Assembly: GCA_963709175.1 (NCBI GenBank)
Contig: CAVPVK010000007.1
Span: forward strand, 1,798,001 to 1,862,000
DNA: 64,000 bases
Source of the DNA: JANXQG01 sp963709175
GTDB taxonomy: Bacteria; Planctomycetota; Planctomycetia; Pirellulales; Thermoguttaceae
Direction of reading: 5' to 3'
In this document: positions 1-9,590 of the stretch, in pieces
How positions within the stretch are numbered: position 1 is the first letter of the stretch
Layout: every line of letters starts with the position of its first letter
Program-made: the position numbers and the translations under genes
Notes under the pieces: generated by a model
Seen by the model: the letters and a program-made list of their open reading frames with translations, nothing else
The model's database searches: none
Told to the model about the DNA's origin: nothing

Positions 1-636
1 CAGGAACGATCCCCGCGGCAACAGAATGCACCGTAACGACAGCTTATCGCTGACTTTCAGGATCAATGGTTTCTTGCCGGGCATCTTCAGCGGCTTGTCG
101 GGCGCAAGCATCTTGCCCGGATACTCGGGTGCAACCTGTTTCCTGTCGGGATATTGGGTGAACACCTTGCTGGGCGCGATCCATTTCTTTCCGCCTTTCT
201 CGGAAATAACGCCGGTCACGCCCACCCACGGCTCACCCCACATGCAGCCCGGCACGTCCTTCGAGCCGTTCACGGCCTTCGTGGCGATCTCACCGGGGGT
301 GAAGTAATACTTCAGCCGCGCGCTAAACGCGTCGTTCAAATGGCGGGCTTGGATCGCATCCATGCTGTCGCCCGGCCAATTCTCCTTCATGACGGCGTCC
401 AACGTGGCTGCTACCTCGGGAGTCCCTTCCAGGGCAAACAACACCACGCTGTGGCCCGTCTCTTTTGCCGGTTTCGGCGTGCAAGCCTCTTCCAGCATCA
501 TCACGCCTTTGAGCGTGACCGCGACGGAGCGTGCAGGCGTTGCCTTGGATTCCACCGCCGGTTTGATCTGGGCCGTGCCGAACCGGGCGTGCAACAACAA
601 CAGCGAGATCCCAAGGACTGGTCCGATGCTTTTCAT
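1..636 (-). CDS. secreted hypothetical protein (3' end outside window)
   Basis: The frame is open from an ATG at 634-636 down to base 1, giving 212 residues without a stop, so the gene continues beyond the window. The N-terminus (MKSIGPVLGISLLLLHARFG) is a signal peptide or membrane anchor. AAGAAAGG lies just upstream of the ATG as a ribosome site. The mature part is soluble and Lys/Pro-rich, with two Cys near the middle; I recognise no family. It lies 26 bases downstream of the kelch gene on the same strand, so the two are probably co-transcribed. An overlapping plus-strand frame (154-651) is a shadow. Confidence 0.7.
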   Translation of the reverse strand, partial: MKSIGPVLGISLLLLHARFGTAQIKPAVESKATPARSVAVTLKGVMMLEEACTPKPAKETGHSVVLFALEGTPEVAATLDAVMKENWPGDSMDAIQARHLNDAFSARLKYYFTPGEIATKAVNGSKDVPGCMWGEPWVGVTGVISEKGGKKWIAPSKVFTQYPDRKQVAPEYPGKMLAPDKPLKMPGKKPLILKVSDKLSLRCILLPRGSFL

Positions 637-662
637 GGCGACCTTTCTTAAAGCAGTTCAGC

Positions 663-1694
663 TTACTTGTCGCCGGGAAGCGACGCTATCCGCGTGGTGG
701 CCGTGAGCGGCCGTGGGTTGTTGAAGCCGCCGCCGACCACCAGGATGCGTCCCGAAACGATCGCCGCAACCGGGGCAAGCAGCTTGTCCGGCATACTGCC
801 GATGACACGCCACGCATTGGCTTCCGGGTCGTACTGCAACAAGTCGCCCACGACGTTTCGCGGCGGTCGGGAACTGTTGCATCGCCCGCCAACGACCAGG
901 ATCCGGCCCTTGTAGACGATCGTGCTGGCTTCAAAGTGGCTGCGCCCATCCGGCAGGTTGGCGATCTCGCTCCAAGTCTTCGCGGCTGGATCGAAGCGGT
1001 GGCAGGATTTCACGTCGATCTGCGTGATGTCGTGGCCATGATCGCCGCCCAGTGCGTAGATCTTGCCATCCAGCACCGCAGCACTTACGTGGCCGCGCGG
1101 GTCGGGCAGGTCCGCCTCGCGCTGCCAGCCCTTGCCCCCATCCAGCGACAAGCTCCAGTGATCGCCGGCATTCGTGTCGCGATCGGCCTTGTAGCCCCCG
1201 AAGTAATGCAACCTGCGCCCGACCACTGCCAGCCCGCCCCCAGCACGCCGTTCTGGCAACGGCGGGCCGGCGCTCCAGGCGTCCGAGGCGGTGTCGTACT
1301 TCCAAACCTCGGCGACCACCGGCCCGGGATGCCTCCCCTTGAAACCGCCTGCGAACCAAATGGTGCTCCCATCGACGGCTGCATTGAGATGCGTGAGCGG
1401 CGACGGCATGTCTTTCTTCCGCGTCCAGGAGTCGCTCGCCGGATCGTAGACATCAACCCGGTTCGATGCGTCCAGGTCCTCGGTGAACCCGCCGAACAAG
1501 TAGACCTTGCCGTTGACGACCGCAGCCGGCGACTCGACTCGCGCAAAGGGCGATGGCGTGGCTTTCTTCCACGCAAGAGTCGCCCAGGCGCCAAAGTCGC
1601 CGCTCGATTGTGCGGACGCAGACCCCTCGCGCCCGCCCAGCCAGAGGGCGTTCAATGCGATGACGACAAGCAAGGTGCGAAGCGTAAATGACAT
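663..1694 (-). CDS. secreted kelch-repeat beta-propeller protein
   Basis: 343 residues. An N-terminal signal peptide (about residues 1-28, ending SASA) precedes six kelch motifs, each with the typical double glycine: LFGGF, FAGGF, YFGGY, ALGGD, VVGGR and VVGGG, roughly 50 residues apart, with conserved Tyr/Trp after each (VDVYDPASDSW, VWKYDTASDAW, LLQYDPEANAW). Six blades are enough for a complete propeller. Kelch propellers usually bind proteins or carbohydrates; the partner here is unknown. The next gene downstream starts 26 bases after the stop, suggesting a two-gene operon. Confidence 0.85.
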   Translation of the reverse strand: MSFTLRTLLVVIALNALWLGGREGSASAQSSGDFGAWATLAWKKATPSPFARVESPAAVVNGKVYLFGGFTEDLDASNRVDVYDPASDSWTRKKDMPSPLTHLNAAVDGSTIWFAGGFKGRHPGPVVAEVWKYDTASDAWSAGPPLPERRAGGGLAVVGRRLHYFGGYKADRDTNAGDHWSLSLDGGKGWQREADLPDPRGHVSAAVLDGKIYALGGDHGHDITQIDVKSCHRFDPAAKTWSEIANLPDGRSHFEASTIVYKGRILVVGGRCNSSRPPRNVVGDLLQYDPEANAWRVIGSMPDKLLAPVAAIVSGRILVVGGGFNNPRPLTATTRIASLPGDK

Positions 1695-2099
1695 GTTCGT
1701 GTACTCCCCCAGTGTTGGTCAGTTAGGAACGATGACAAATTAGAACCGAACTAGGCGGTCTTCCGCTTCCGCCACCAGCCGAGGCCGACAGCAAGCGTGC
1801 GCGGGATGACCTCGATATTCTTGCCCACATCCCAGCCGATTTTACCACGGCGATGAGACTTATCAACGAGCCGTCGTTAGTCGATCTTCATGGTGAGGAA
1901 AAAATACTTCAATGAAGGGTTCTCCCTGGTACTCTTAATCTCGTAGTTGAAATCGCCAACGGCACTGTTATTTGACTGAGCGGATATACCCCAAAAAAGC
2001 ACGTTTCTCAGAACCATACCTCTGGACCGCTTTTTGCGGCGAGCCGCCCGGATGCAAACGTAGTCTCACTATGGAGTTGGTGGGCGTCGAGCCTTCGCC
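1695..2099. other. intergenic region with a small ORF interrupted by one stop
   Basis: No confident gene. On the minus strand an ATG at 2015-2017 opens a frame encoding MVLRNVLFWGISAQSNNSA and so on to TAA at 1877-1879 (46 codons). The same frame then stays open without a start codon for 41 more codons to TAG at 1751-1753, ending in a basic tail (LGWWRKRKTA). This could be a decayed small gene. I do not recognise either half. Confidence 0.25.
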
Positions 2100-5000
2100 T
2101 TACGCCGCCCGTCTTCGCCGCCAACCATAGCCGGCAAGGCCGAGGGCAACACTAAGCAGAACTAGCGTGCACGGTTCGGGGACGGCAACCGCAGAAGCCG
2201 AACTCGTAAGCGGTGACCCAGCCGCCGAGGGATCGAAGATGAACGTCCCGGCTGCACCAACGGCTAAACTCGTTCCCGTGGGCAGTGCGGTATTGCTGGT
2301 GATTATCAGCGTACCAGCGGCAACGTTCGTCCCGCCCGTATAGGTGTCGTTGCCGCTGAGGATCAATTCGCCGCTGCCCTGCAACGTAAGGCTCTTGTCC
2401 TGACCCGCATCGCTAACATTCCGATCAAGCGTCAGGCAACCGCTGGAACTGACGACCACGTTGCTCTGCAACAAGATGGAAGCATCCACCGAGTGCGTCC
2501 CGCTAATCACGGTCACGGCGGCGGGCGTTATGCCGTCTGAACTTGTCAACGTCAACCCAGTGGTGCCCGTCTCGAAAATCCAGTAACTCGCATTTGAACT
2601 GCTGAAGACAAGGTTGCTGAGGACCGGTGCCGCGGAGTTCAGAGCCACGACGACAATGCCGCTGAACTCGTTTGGGCCGAAGGTCGCGGTGTCGCTGGCA
2701 AACCCCGACAATCCTGGTGCCCCGGATGGTCCGCCGCCCGCCGTATCCTTCCAATTGGCCGCCGTTCCCCAGTATCCCGTCGTGGTATTCCATTCAGCCT
2801 GGCCGGAATAGACCTGCCCCATGTAGCTGACCGGCACATTTATCGGCGCCTCGCCGCCAAGGCCCTCGCCTGTGGTGGGCAATGTGATCGTGCCATTAAC
2901 CGTGCCCAGGGTCGTAAGCGTGCCGCCGATGGTCCGCTGGTCGGTCACCGAACGGGCATTGAAAACGGGATCCGCGCCTCCGGTGACGCCGATCCCATTG
3001 GCATCCGGCCCGGCGTTGCCTACCGTCACCCGCGTGAAGTAATTGTCGGCCCCGCTTGTCGACAGGGCAATGGTCTGGCTCACCGCAGCCCCAACGTGTA
3101 CCAGGCCGAAGTTCGCCGAGGTCGCCGTGACGAGGCGGTTGGCGACAACGTCCAACGTCACGCCGGTGGAGATATCGCTTGGCGGCGATGCCCCCGGCAG
3201 GGTGTGGTCGTCGCCCGCGTTGAGCGAGAAGTTCTGGATCTGGGGGCCGGGGATGGCCGTGTTGAGGGCCGCGGTGTACGACTCCATGGAGCCGGACGGA
3301 ACCAGCTCGCCACCGGTCGGGCCGCTCACGCCCGTTCCCAGGGAATTCACGTCCAGCGCAGCGAGGTCCGCCTGCCCGGCGCTGCCGTTGGAGAGGCTGA
3401 GTCCGGCGGCAGCCCCGCCTGCCCCCAACATGACCCGCTGGTTGTTGCCGCTGGTGACCGTAAGATTTGGTGCAGAGTGGCCAAGCACGGTCAGCGTCAC
3501 CCCGGCTGAAAGATCGGCCGGCGGCGATGCCCCTTGCAAGGTATGGTCGTCGCCCGCGTTGAGCGAGAACGACTGGATCTGCGTCCCCAGCGTGCCGGTG
3601 TCCAAGGTTGCGACGTAAGCCTGTGCAGTGCCGCACGCAACCAATGCACCGCCGATGGGTCCACTTACGCCGCTTGCCAGCTCATTCACGTCCAGCGAGG
3701 CCAGCCCCGTCTGCCCAGAAGTGCCGTTGGAGAGGTTCAAGCCTGCGCTGATGCCCGTCGCTCCGACGATAACCGTCTGGTTGTTGCCGCTTGCTACAGT
3801 CAGGGACGGGTTGGAATGGCCCAGCACGTTGATCGTGACGGTCTGGGTAGTACCGCTTGCAAGGGCTGGTCCGCCCAAGGCGCTGTTGGTTCCCGTCAGC
3901 GTGATGATTCCCAGGTAACTTCCAGGCAGAAGCGGTGTGCTGTCGAAGCCGTTGGCGATGGTGAAACTGCCGCTGCTGGTTGCCGCAAGGCTGCCGGCCG
4001 TGCTCAGTCCGTAGCCGGTGCCGCTGGTCGAAGCGGTGAAGTTCAGCGCGTCGGACAGCGGAGGCGCGGAATTGCTGAGGTTCACGGTCAGATTTGTTGC
4101 GCCGCCCACGATGACCGTGGGGTTGACCGCGCTAACGGTGAAACTACCTACTTGCGCCTTGTGTACGGCATCCAACTCGGTCGCCTGGTAGAGCAGGCCG
4201 TAGTTCGGGTCGAGCGTGGTGTTGGCGAACACGCCGCTCTCGCCGGAGTAGGTGAGCAACGGATAATTCCCCAGCGTACCCGTGCCGGAGACGTTTAGCG
4301 TGCCGTTCAAGGCGACGGTGCCGTTGGAGGTCAACGCATTTCCCAGGCCGAGATTCAAGCCGCCGCTACTGGCGATGTTCAACGCCCCGACGCTATTGGG
4401 GAAGCCCGAGGCGTCGAGCGTTCCGCCGTTGACGGTCAGGCTGGAGTTTGCCGAAAGCGCGTTGCTTGCGCCGGCCGCGAGCATGCCGCCGTTGATCGTC
4501 GTGCTGCCCGTGTAGGTATTGGAACCGCAAAGGACCAGAGTGCCGGGCCCGTACTTGTTCAACGCACCCGAGCCGCTGAGCGTGGAATTCAAGAGCAAGA
4601 CCCCGCCATTGACGGCGACGTTGGCGTTGTTGGCAAGTGTCACCGGCGTATTGATCGTCTGCATCCCGCTGCTGACGGTCACAGTGGCCGTACCCGTGCT
4701 GCCATTGAGCGTCAGGCTGCCGTTGCTGAGCGTGTAGTTGGAATTGCTGAAGCTCAGGGCATTGAGGCTGGGGTTCACGCCGGTGAGATCGATGGCCGTG
4801 ACCGAACCTGAACCGCAAAAAGTGGCAACGTCGGTGTTCGTGAAGGCGGCAAAGGTGCCTGGGGCGGCCTGCACGACGGAGCCGTTGGCGTCGGCCCAAT
4901 TGCCGTTCTGGCTCCAGAGCGAGCCCGACGTGCTGCTCCAGACGCCGTTGCCGGAAAAGACCTGGGCGGAGTAGCTCACCGGCACGTTGATTGGCTGCTC

Positions 5001-7160
5001 GCCCGCCAGACCCTCGCCGACGGTGCTGAGGACGATCGTGCCGTTGAGCATGCCGGCCGTGGTGACCGTGCCGGATAGGGTCCGCGAGTCGGTTACCGCG
5101 GGGCCGTTGAAGGTGGGGTTTACCCCGCCGCTGACCGAGAGCCCATTGGCGTCAGGCCCGTTGGGATTGAGCACGGTAACCCGCGTGTAGTGGTTGTCGT
5201 CGCCGGTTGTGGAGAGTGTGATGCCCTGGCTGAGCGCAGCCCCGACGTGGACCAGGCCGAAGCTGGCCAAAGTCGAGGTCACCACGCGGTTATCGACGAC
5301 CTTGCCGGCCACGGAGATCGCGATCGGGCTTTGGGCATTGCCCTGGCCGGCACCGGCACTGCTGGGGCCGCTTCCCGTCCCGTCATCGCCGCTGTTTTGC
5401 ACTTGGACCACGCCGCTGTAGGAACCTGTGGCGTTCGTCAAGCTGACGCTCACGCTGCCCGAAGGCGGGATGGCCCCCGGCCCGTTGCCGCTGGCCACGG
5501 CGGTTGCCCCGTTACTGGTTGAGACGCCGAAGCCGGTCTGGCTGGTGCCGCCGGTAAGGCTCACGACGACACTGGTGGCCGGGACATGGTCCAACATCGC
5601 GCGACCGAAGCTCACGGAGGTGGTCGAAACCCCGAGCACGGAATTATTGGCGTACTCGGAAACAAGATCCAGCTGCGTGGGATCGTAGGCCAGGCGATAG
5701 CCGGCGGGAACGCCGGTCACGGCGTTGAAGCTACCCAACTCGGAGCTGTACGACATTAGGTCGACGGTCCCGCCGCTTGCCGTTCCGAACAGATTCAAAG
5801 TGCCGCCCAAGCTGGCCGAGCCGACACTTGTCAAGAGGTTTCCGATCGACAAGTTCAGCGAGCCCGAAGTGCCGACCGTGAGCGACCGGACATTTTGCGG
5901 AAATGCCGTGACGTCGAGCACGCCGCCGTTAATGACGACGGACGAACTGTTCGAAAGCGAGGACGCGGAACCCGCGGCCAGCGTGCCGGCGGTCACCGTC
6001 GTGCCACCGCTGTAACTGTCGCTGCCCCTGAGGATCAGCGTGCCACCGGCGGCGTTCAAGGTCAACCCGAAGCCGTAGCCATTGTCCGTGATGCTGCTCG
6101 CCTGGCCGAACGCCAGCGTGCCACTGCCGCCGACGGTCAGATTGTTAGCAAGCACGACCGGGGCTTCGATCTGGTGACTGCCGCTGGCAAGCGTGATCGT
6201 CGCGCCGTTGCCAAGGTTGTTCAGCGTTAGCGTGTTGCTGCCGGTACCACTGAGGACGCAGCTCCCGCTCGTACCGCCCGTATTGCCGAGGACCAAGGTG
6301 CCGAGCGTGGCCGGCTCGTCGAGCGTGATGGCCAGCGTGCCGCCGGTCGGCGGATTGATCACGGCTCCCGCGCCGGCAGAATTCGGCACGCCGCCGGTCC
6401 AGTTGCCTGAATTGCTCCAGTTCATGTTGCCGCCCGCGCCCGTCCAGGCAGCGGAGATAAGGGTCGTCAACCGCACATTGTCGATGTCCCAGTAGCCCCC
6501 TTCATCCGCAGTCGTTGAGGTCTGGAGCAGCGCGATGCCGATGCTCTGGCCCGCCCAGGGATCGCTGGCGGTGACGGCGGGAATGGTCAAACTGTAGTCT
6601 GGCAAATGGTTGATATAAGATGAAGAACCCGAGGAGGACAAGGAATTGTCATTCCGGACCGTGGTCGTGCCCACCATGACCTGATTTCCGGTTGCATTGA
6701 GATAGTACAGCGCTATCTCCATCGGGCACCCAATCGCCATGCCTTCACCGCCGCCTTGGATACCCACGGTGAGTTGGTACGATGTGCCGACCTGGAAAGT
6801 GTTGGTCAGCACCTGGGAGATTTCCAGGCCGGGAGTGGCGAACATAAAAGCCGCCTGCTGATGGACTGACGTCCCCCCAGACGGAACAAGGTTGTCGATC
6901 CATTCGTAGGGCACGTTCACAAACAATCCGGCGCTGTCGGCCCATTGCTGGGAGGAATAGCCGTCAGAGGTCCACCAGGCGGGCGGAGGCGACTGCACCC
7001 AATCCGAGAAGCCCGCCGCGGCGTAGGGGGGCTCGTCGGGCACGTAAGGGCTCGCGAAGTCATAGTTGGGGATGGGAATCGAAGTGGACTGCGACAGTGC
7101 CGGCGAGGTGAGCAGCAAGGCGGCAAGCGCGGGAAATAATAATCTATGAACAAACATCAC
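2100..7160 (-). CDS. large PEP-CTERM protein with autotransporter-type beta-strand repeats
   Basis: 1686 residues. The signal peptide covers about residues 1-24. Residues about 30-235 form a Gly/Trp/Tyr-rich, probably carbohydrate-binding-like, N-domain. Then come several autotransporter-associated beta-strand repeats (motifs GTLILRGSDSYSGGTTV, GTLVLCGSNTYTGSTTING, GELILSGNDTYTGGTNV) separated by beta-rich modules. Two about 100-residue copies containing SFSLNAGDDHTL lie in tandem, and two copies of a FGLVHVGAA...DANG module are further apart. The C-terminus has VPEPCTLVLL, a membrane helix and RRRR, the PEP-CTERM sorting signal. In this system an exosortase processes and anchors the protein at the cell surface; no exosortase lies in the window. 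The first ATG, just after CTTTCTCC-type upstream sequence, gives the signal peptide and is preferred. Confidence 0.88.
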   Translation of the reverse strand: MMFVHRLLFPALAALLLTSPALSQSTSIPIPNYDFASPYVPDEPPYAAAGFSDWVQSPPPAWWTSDGYSSQQWADSAGLFVNVPYEWIDNLVPSGGTSVHQQAAFMFATPGLEISQVLTNTFQVGTSYQLTVGIQGGGEGMAIGCPMEIALYYLNATGNQVMVGTTTVRNDNSLSSSGSSSYINHLPDYSLTIPAVTASDPWAGQSIGIALLQTSTTADEGGYWDIDNVRLTTLISAAWTGAGGNMNWSNSGNWTGGVPNSAGAGAVINPPTGGTLAITLDEPATLGTLVLGNTGGTSGSCVLSGTGSNTLTLNNLGNGATITLASGSHQIEAPVVLANNLTVGGSGTLAFGQASSITDNGYGFGLTLNAAGGTLILRGSDSYSGGTTVTAGTLAAGSASSLSNSSSVVINGGVLDVTAFPQNVRSLTVGTSGSLNLSIGNLLTSVGSASLGGTLNLFGTASGGTVDLMSYSSELGSFNAVTGVPAGYRLAYDPTQLDLVSEYANNSVLGVSTTSVSFGRAMLDHVPATSVVVSLTGGTSQTGFGVSTSNGATAVASGNGPGAIPPSGSVSVSLTNATGSYSGVVQVQNSGDDGTGSGPSSAGAGQGNAQSPIAISVAGKVVDNRVVTSTLASFGLVHVGAALSQGITLSTTGDDNHYTRVTVLNPNGPDANGLSVSGGVNPTFNGPAVTDSRTLSGTVTTAGMLNGTIVLSTVGEGLAGEQPINVPVSYSAQVFSGNGVWSSTSGSLWSQNGNWADANGSVVQAAPGTFAAFTNTDVATFCGSGSVTAIDLTGVNPSLNALSFSNSNYTLSNGSLTLNGSTGTATVTVSSGMQTINTPVTLANNANVAVNGGVLLLNSTLSGSGALNKYGPGTLVLCGSNTYTGSTTINGGMLAAGASNALSANSSLTVNGGTLDASGFPNSVGALNIASSGGLNLGLGNALTSNGTVALNGTLNVSGTGTLGNYPLLTYSGESGVFANTTLDPNYGLLYQATELDAVHKAQVGSFTVSAVNPTVIVGGATNLTVNLSNSAPPLSDALNFTASTSGTGYGLSTAGSLAATSSGSFTIANGFDSTPLLPGSYLGIITLTGTNSALGGPALASGTTQTVTINVLGHSNPSLTVASGNNQTVIVGATGISAGLNLSNGTSGQTGLASLDVNELASGVSGPIGGALVACGTAQAYVATLDTGTLGTQIQSFSLNAGDDHTLQGASPPADLSAGVTLTVLGHSAPNLTVTSGNNQRVMLGAGGAAAGLSLSNGSAGQADLAALDVNSLGTGVSGPTGGELVPSGSMESYTAALNTAIPGPQIQNFSLNAGDDHTLPGASPPSDISTGVTLDVVANRLVTATSANFGLVHVGAAVSQTIALSTSGADNYFTRVTVGNAGPDANGIGVTGGADPVFNARSVTDQRTIGGTLTTLGTVNGTITLPTTGEGLGGEAPINVPVSYMGQVYSGQAEWNTTTGYWGTAANWKDTAGGGPSGAPGLSGFASDTATFGPNEFSGIVVVALNSAAPVLSNLVFSSSNASYWIFETGTTGLTLTSSDGITPAAVTVISGTHSVDASILLQSNVVVSSSGCLTLDRNVSDAGQDKSLTLQGSGELILSGNDTYTGGTNVAAGTLIITSNTALPTGTSLAVGAAGTFIFDPSAAGSPLTSSASAVAVPEPCTLVLLSVALGLAGYGWRRRRAA

Positions 7161-7758
7161 TTTCTCCTTTACTGAAGGGGACTCACCGAAGCAAAGTTTG
7201 GCATTCCTCTTGATGTCAGCATTTCTTCACCGCGGTGCTCTTTCTTACCTCTTCAACCTCGTCTCCGGTAGCACGAAAGGCCCCTTGCCTTAAGCCAGTT
7301 TGCCATTGGTGGGGCGAGGGGAAACAGCCTCAGCGGTGGACCGGGCGGACTCGCTGGGAGCGCATCCTCCACACTGACGTTTGTCACAACGTGCACTAGC
7401 CTAAGCGGTCTCAGTAGTGCCACCGGCGGTCTCGGTGGCAGCGGCGGAACCGCTTCCGCCGGCGGTCAGAGCCGATTTGCCAGAAGTGCAGTCTGAAGAC
7501 GCCCGCTGGTGCCGAACCAGCCGACGTGTCGGCCTGCGGGGGCGCTGCCTCTTGATTGATAATGGCTACCAACGGCCAGGTGAGCTGAACGCCCCTATTC
7601 TGACATACCCCGCCAAATAGGTCAACAATCAGGGGAGTTTTATCGGGCATCGCTTTTTGGCGGCCTGGGTGACCGCAGCCATTATCGCCGCCCACCATGG
7701 ACCAGCAGCCCAACCGCGTCGACCAAGAGAATGGCGGGCTACGGCGCTACGGCAGATC
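7161..7758. other. intergenic region, no supported gene
   Basis: About 600 bases between the start of the PEP-CTERM gene and the stop of the DUF4139 gene. It must hold the promoter of the leftward PEP-CTERM gene. Frames on both strands lack family resemblance. A plus-strand stretch at about 7377-7490 reads as Gly/Ser/Thr-rich low-complexity sequence ending in a stop and might be a remnant of a repeat protein; this is weak. Confidence 0.3.
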
Positions 7759-9267
7759 CTACAACGGTTCCCGCTTCCGCTCGGCGTTCAACTCCGGCCC
7801 CACCTTGCGGCGTTTGTAGGTCACGCTGTAGCTGATGAGCTGCTTCTTGCCGGGCTGGAGGTCGAGGAAGTACTTCACGTGCTGCTGGTCCACCCGCTCC
7901 ATGTGGCCGGGCATGCTGTGCAGGTCCACGTAGGCTCCGGCCACGTTACTGTCCCAGTCCTTGGGCTTGCCGCCCGGCCCCCAGAGCACCACGTTGGCGT
8001 CGAACTGCCGCTCGACCTCCGTCTTGGCCACTACCGGCTTGCCCAAGACCAGCTCTTCCTCGTAGAAGAACGTCTCGTCGTAGTCCACCAGGTCGTAGTA
8101 GAGCACGAACTGGTCATCGATCCGCCGCTTGTACTGCCGGACGACGACGTTGGCGGTCTTCTGGTCTTTCAAGCGGCGGTGGATCGTGATGTCCTTGTCG
8201 GGCCCGACGTTCACCTCCACGCGGTCGCCGATGGGCACGTACTTGGTCTCCGTGCCCCCCACGTAAGCCAGATCCTTGCTCTTGTACTCGGAGAAGAGCC
8301 TGACGGTGCCGTTGGGCAGGGGCGAGAGGCCCAGGTTCTCCATGTCCGAGAGCTTCTTCTCTTTGCCGTGTTCGTCCAAGAGCTTGACGTTCTTGAAGCG
8401 GTAGAACTTGGTGAAGCCCTGGTCGCCGGTGCGGTCGGAGAGCTTGTAGAAGCACTCCAGGGGCACGTCGGCCACCTTCAGGGCCACCAGCCGCTTGGGT
8501 TCCTTGTCCTTGATGTCCTCGCGGCCTTCGATGGTGAAGAGGAAATACTCGGAGAGCCCCTGCTTGATGACTTGCTTTGGGGCGTCTGGCAGATGGGAGA
8601 CGGCTATGTCCCCCAGGTCAATCGCTTCCTTCAAGGCGAGCTCCTTTTTAGTCTTCTGGTCCATAGGAGCGGGAAGCGAGCCAGGCGGCTCGGGTTTCGG
8701 CGGAGGGCCCGGCGGAGGCCTTCTCGCCAAGTCAGCAATCTTCTCCACCAGGTTGATCTTGCCGACGACCAGCCGCGTTTGGGTATTGTCGTAAATCTCG
8801 CCCGACCCGTTCGTCACCCGCACGTAGCCCGTCAGGCTGAGCTTGGTTTCGTCCGCGTTGGCGATGCCCACGTAGTCGGCCGACCAAGTGACGCCCGACG
8901 TGAAATACCTGATCTCGACGGGAATCTTGGCCGCCATCTTGCTCGTGATGTTCCACTGCAGGGCGTCGTTGCGGCCGGCGGGGAACGTCGTGTCCACCAG
9001 GTCGACCTTGTCCTGCTGGTCGAGGATGCGGAACTCGATGGAGGTGGGGTCGATCAGCGTGTTGGCCCAGGAAAACTGGATGCGGTTCACGCCTCGTTTT
9101 ACCGTGAGCAGGCGGTGCTCGCGGACCATGGTGATGTCTTCCGAGTTGTAGATCGTGAGCTGCGTGCCCTCGCGGGTGGGCAGGGTCACCAGGTCGACGG
9201 CGGCCTGGGCGTGGCCGACCAACCCGAACGCCAACATCGCCATCAACACGCACGCCTGTTTTGTCAT
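7759..9267 (-). CDS. DUF4139 domain-containing secreted protein
   Basis: 502 residues from the ATG at 9265-9267, chosen because GAGGGG lies just upstream and it gives a clean signal peptide (MTKQACVLMAMLAFGLVGHA); the frame is open further upstream but that extension is not protein-like. The mature protein has the beta-rich repeats of DUF4139 proteins, such as ITSKMAAKIPVEIRYFTSGV and WSADYVGIAN in the first half and DVEVNVG/DKDITIHRRL-type strands in the second. A Pro-rich linker lies near residues 200-220. DUF4139 proteins are exported and of unknown function. Neighbours are also envelope proteins. Confidence 0.8.
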   Translation of the reverse strand: MTKQACVLMAMLAFGLVGHAQAAVDLVTLPTREGTQLTIYNSEDITMVREHRLLTVKRGVNRIQFSWANTLIDPTSIEFRILDQQDKVDLVDTTFPAGRNDALQWNITSKMAAKIPVEIRYFTSGVTWSADYVGIANADETKLSLTGYVRVTNGSGEIYDNTQTRLVVGKINLVEKIADLARRPPPGPPPKPEPPGSLPAPMDQKTKKELALKEAIDLGDIAVSHLPDAPKQVIKQGLSEYFLFTIEGREDIKDKEPKRLVALKVADVPLECFYKLSDRTGDQGFTKFYRFKNVKLLDEHGKEKKLSDMENLGLSPLPNGTVRLFSEYKSKDLAYVGGTETKYVPIGDRVEVNVGPDKDITIHRRLKDQKTANVVVRQYKRRIDDQFVLYYDLVDYDETFFYEEELVLGKPVVAKTEVERQFDANVVLWGPGGKPKDWDSNVAGAYVDLHSMPGHMERVDQQHVKYFLDLQPGKKQLISYSVTYKRRKVGPELNAERKREPL

Positions 9268-9590
9268 CGAACAACCCCTCGTCTTGTTATTCCCATTGTA
9301 CTTCACGGCGAGCAAGATCGCCTGGGTTAGACTGTCGGCGGGCCGGAAAGGTTCCATGGCCTGGTAGCCCGAGTCCTGCCTTCGCGCCGCGACGAGCAGA
9401 GTGCACGCCAAGCCCCGGAACCGCTCTGGTAGGGCGGGACATGGAGTGGCCTTTCCTGGCCGCCCTCGCGTCCGTGTGAGCTGAGCGGCTCTCCTGCGAG
9501 GCCAGGGGGCACGTGGACCGAGAGCGAGGCCGTGCGGAGCGCATCGGGGATCGAGGACGTCGCCTCGGAACAATTCGGTTGCTGAAGTTC
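9268..9590. other. intergenic region, no supported gene
   Basis: 323 bases between the DUF4139 start and the stop of the DUF1559-like gene, both leftward. Overlapping open frames on the minus strand continue from the neighbours but show no independent coding character. The promoter of the DUF4139 gene is expected here; no clear box was found. Confidence 0.3.

Noticed and set aside
936..1691. Plus-strand open frame of 251 codons opposite the kelch gene
   Set aside because: Complement shadow; the minus strand shows six kelch motifs and a signal peptide.
7657..9330. Long plus-strand open frame of 557 codons opposite the DUF4139 gene
   Set aside because: It mirrors the minus-strand gene, is rich in His/Val/Leu as expected for a complement frame, and has no domain. 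The minus-strand protein has a signal peptide, a ribosome site and family motifs.
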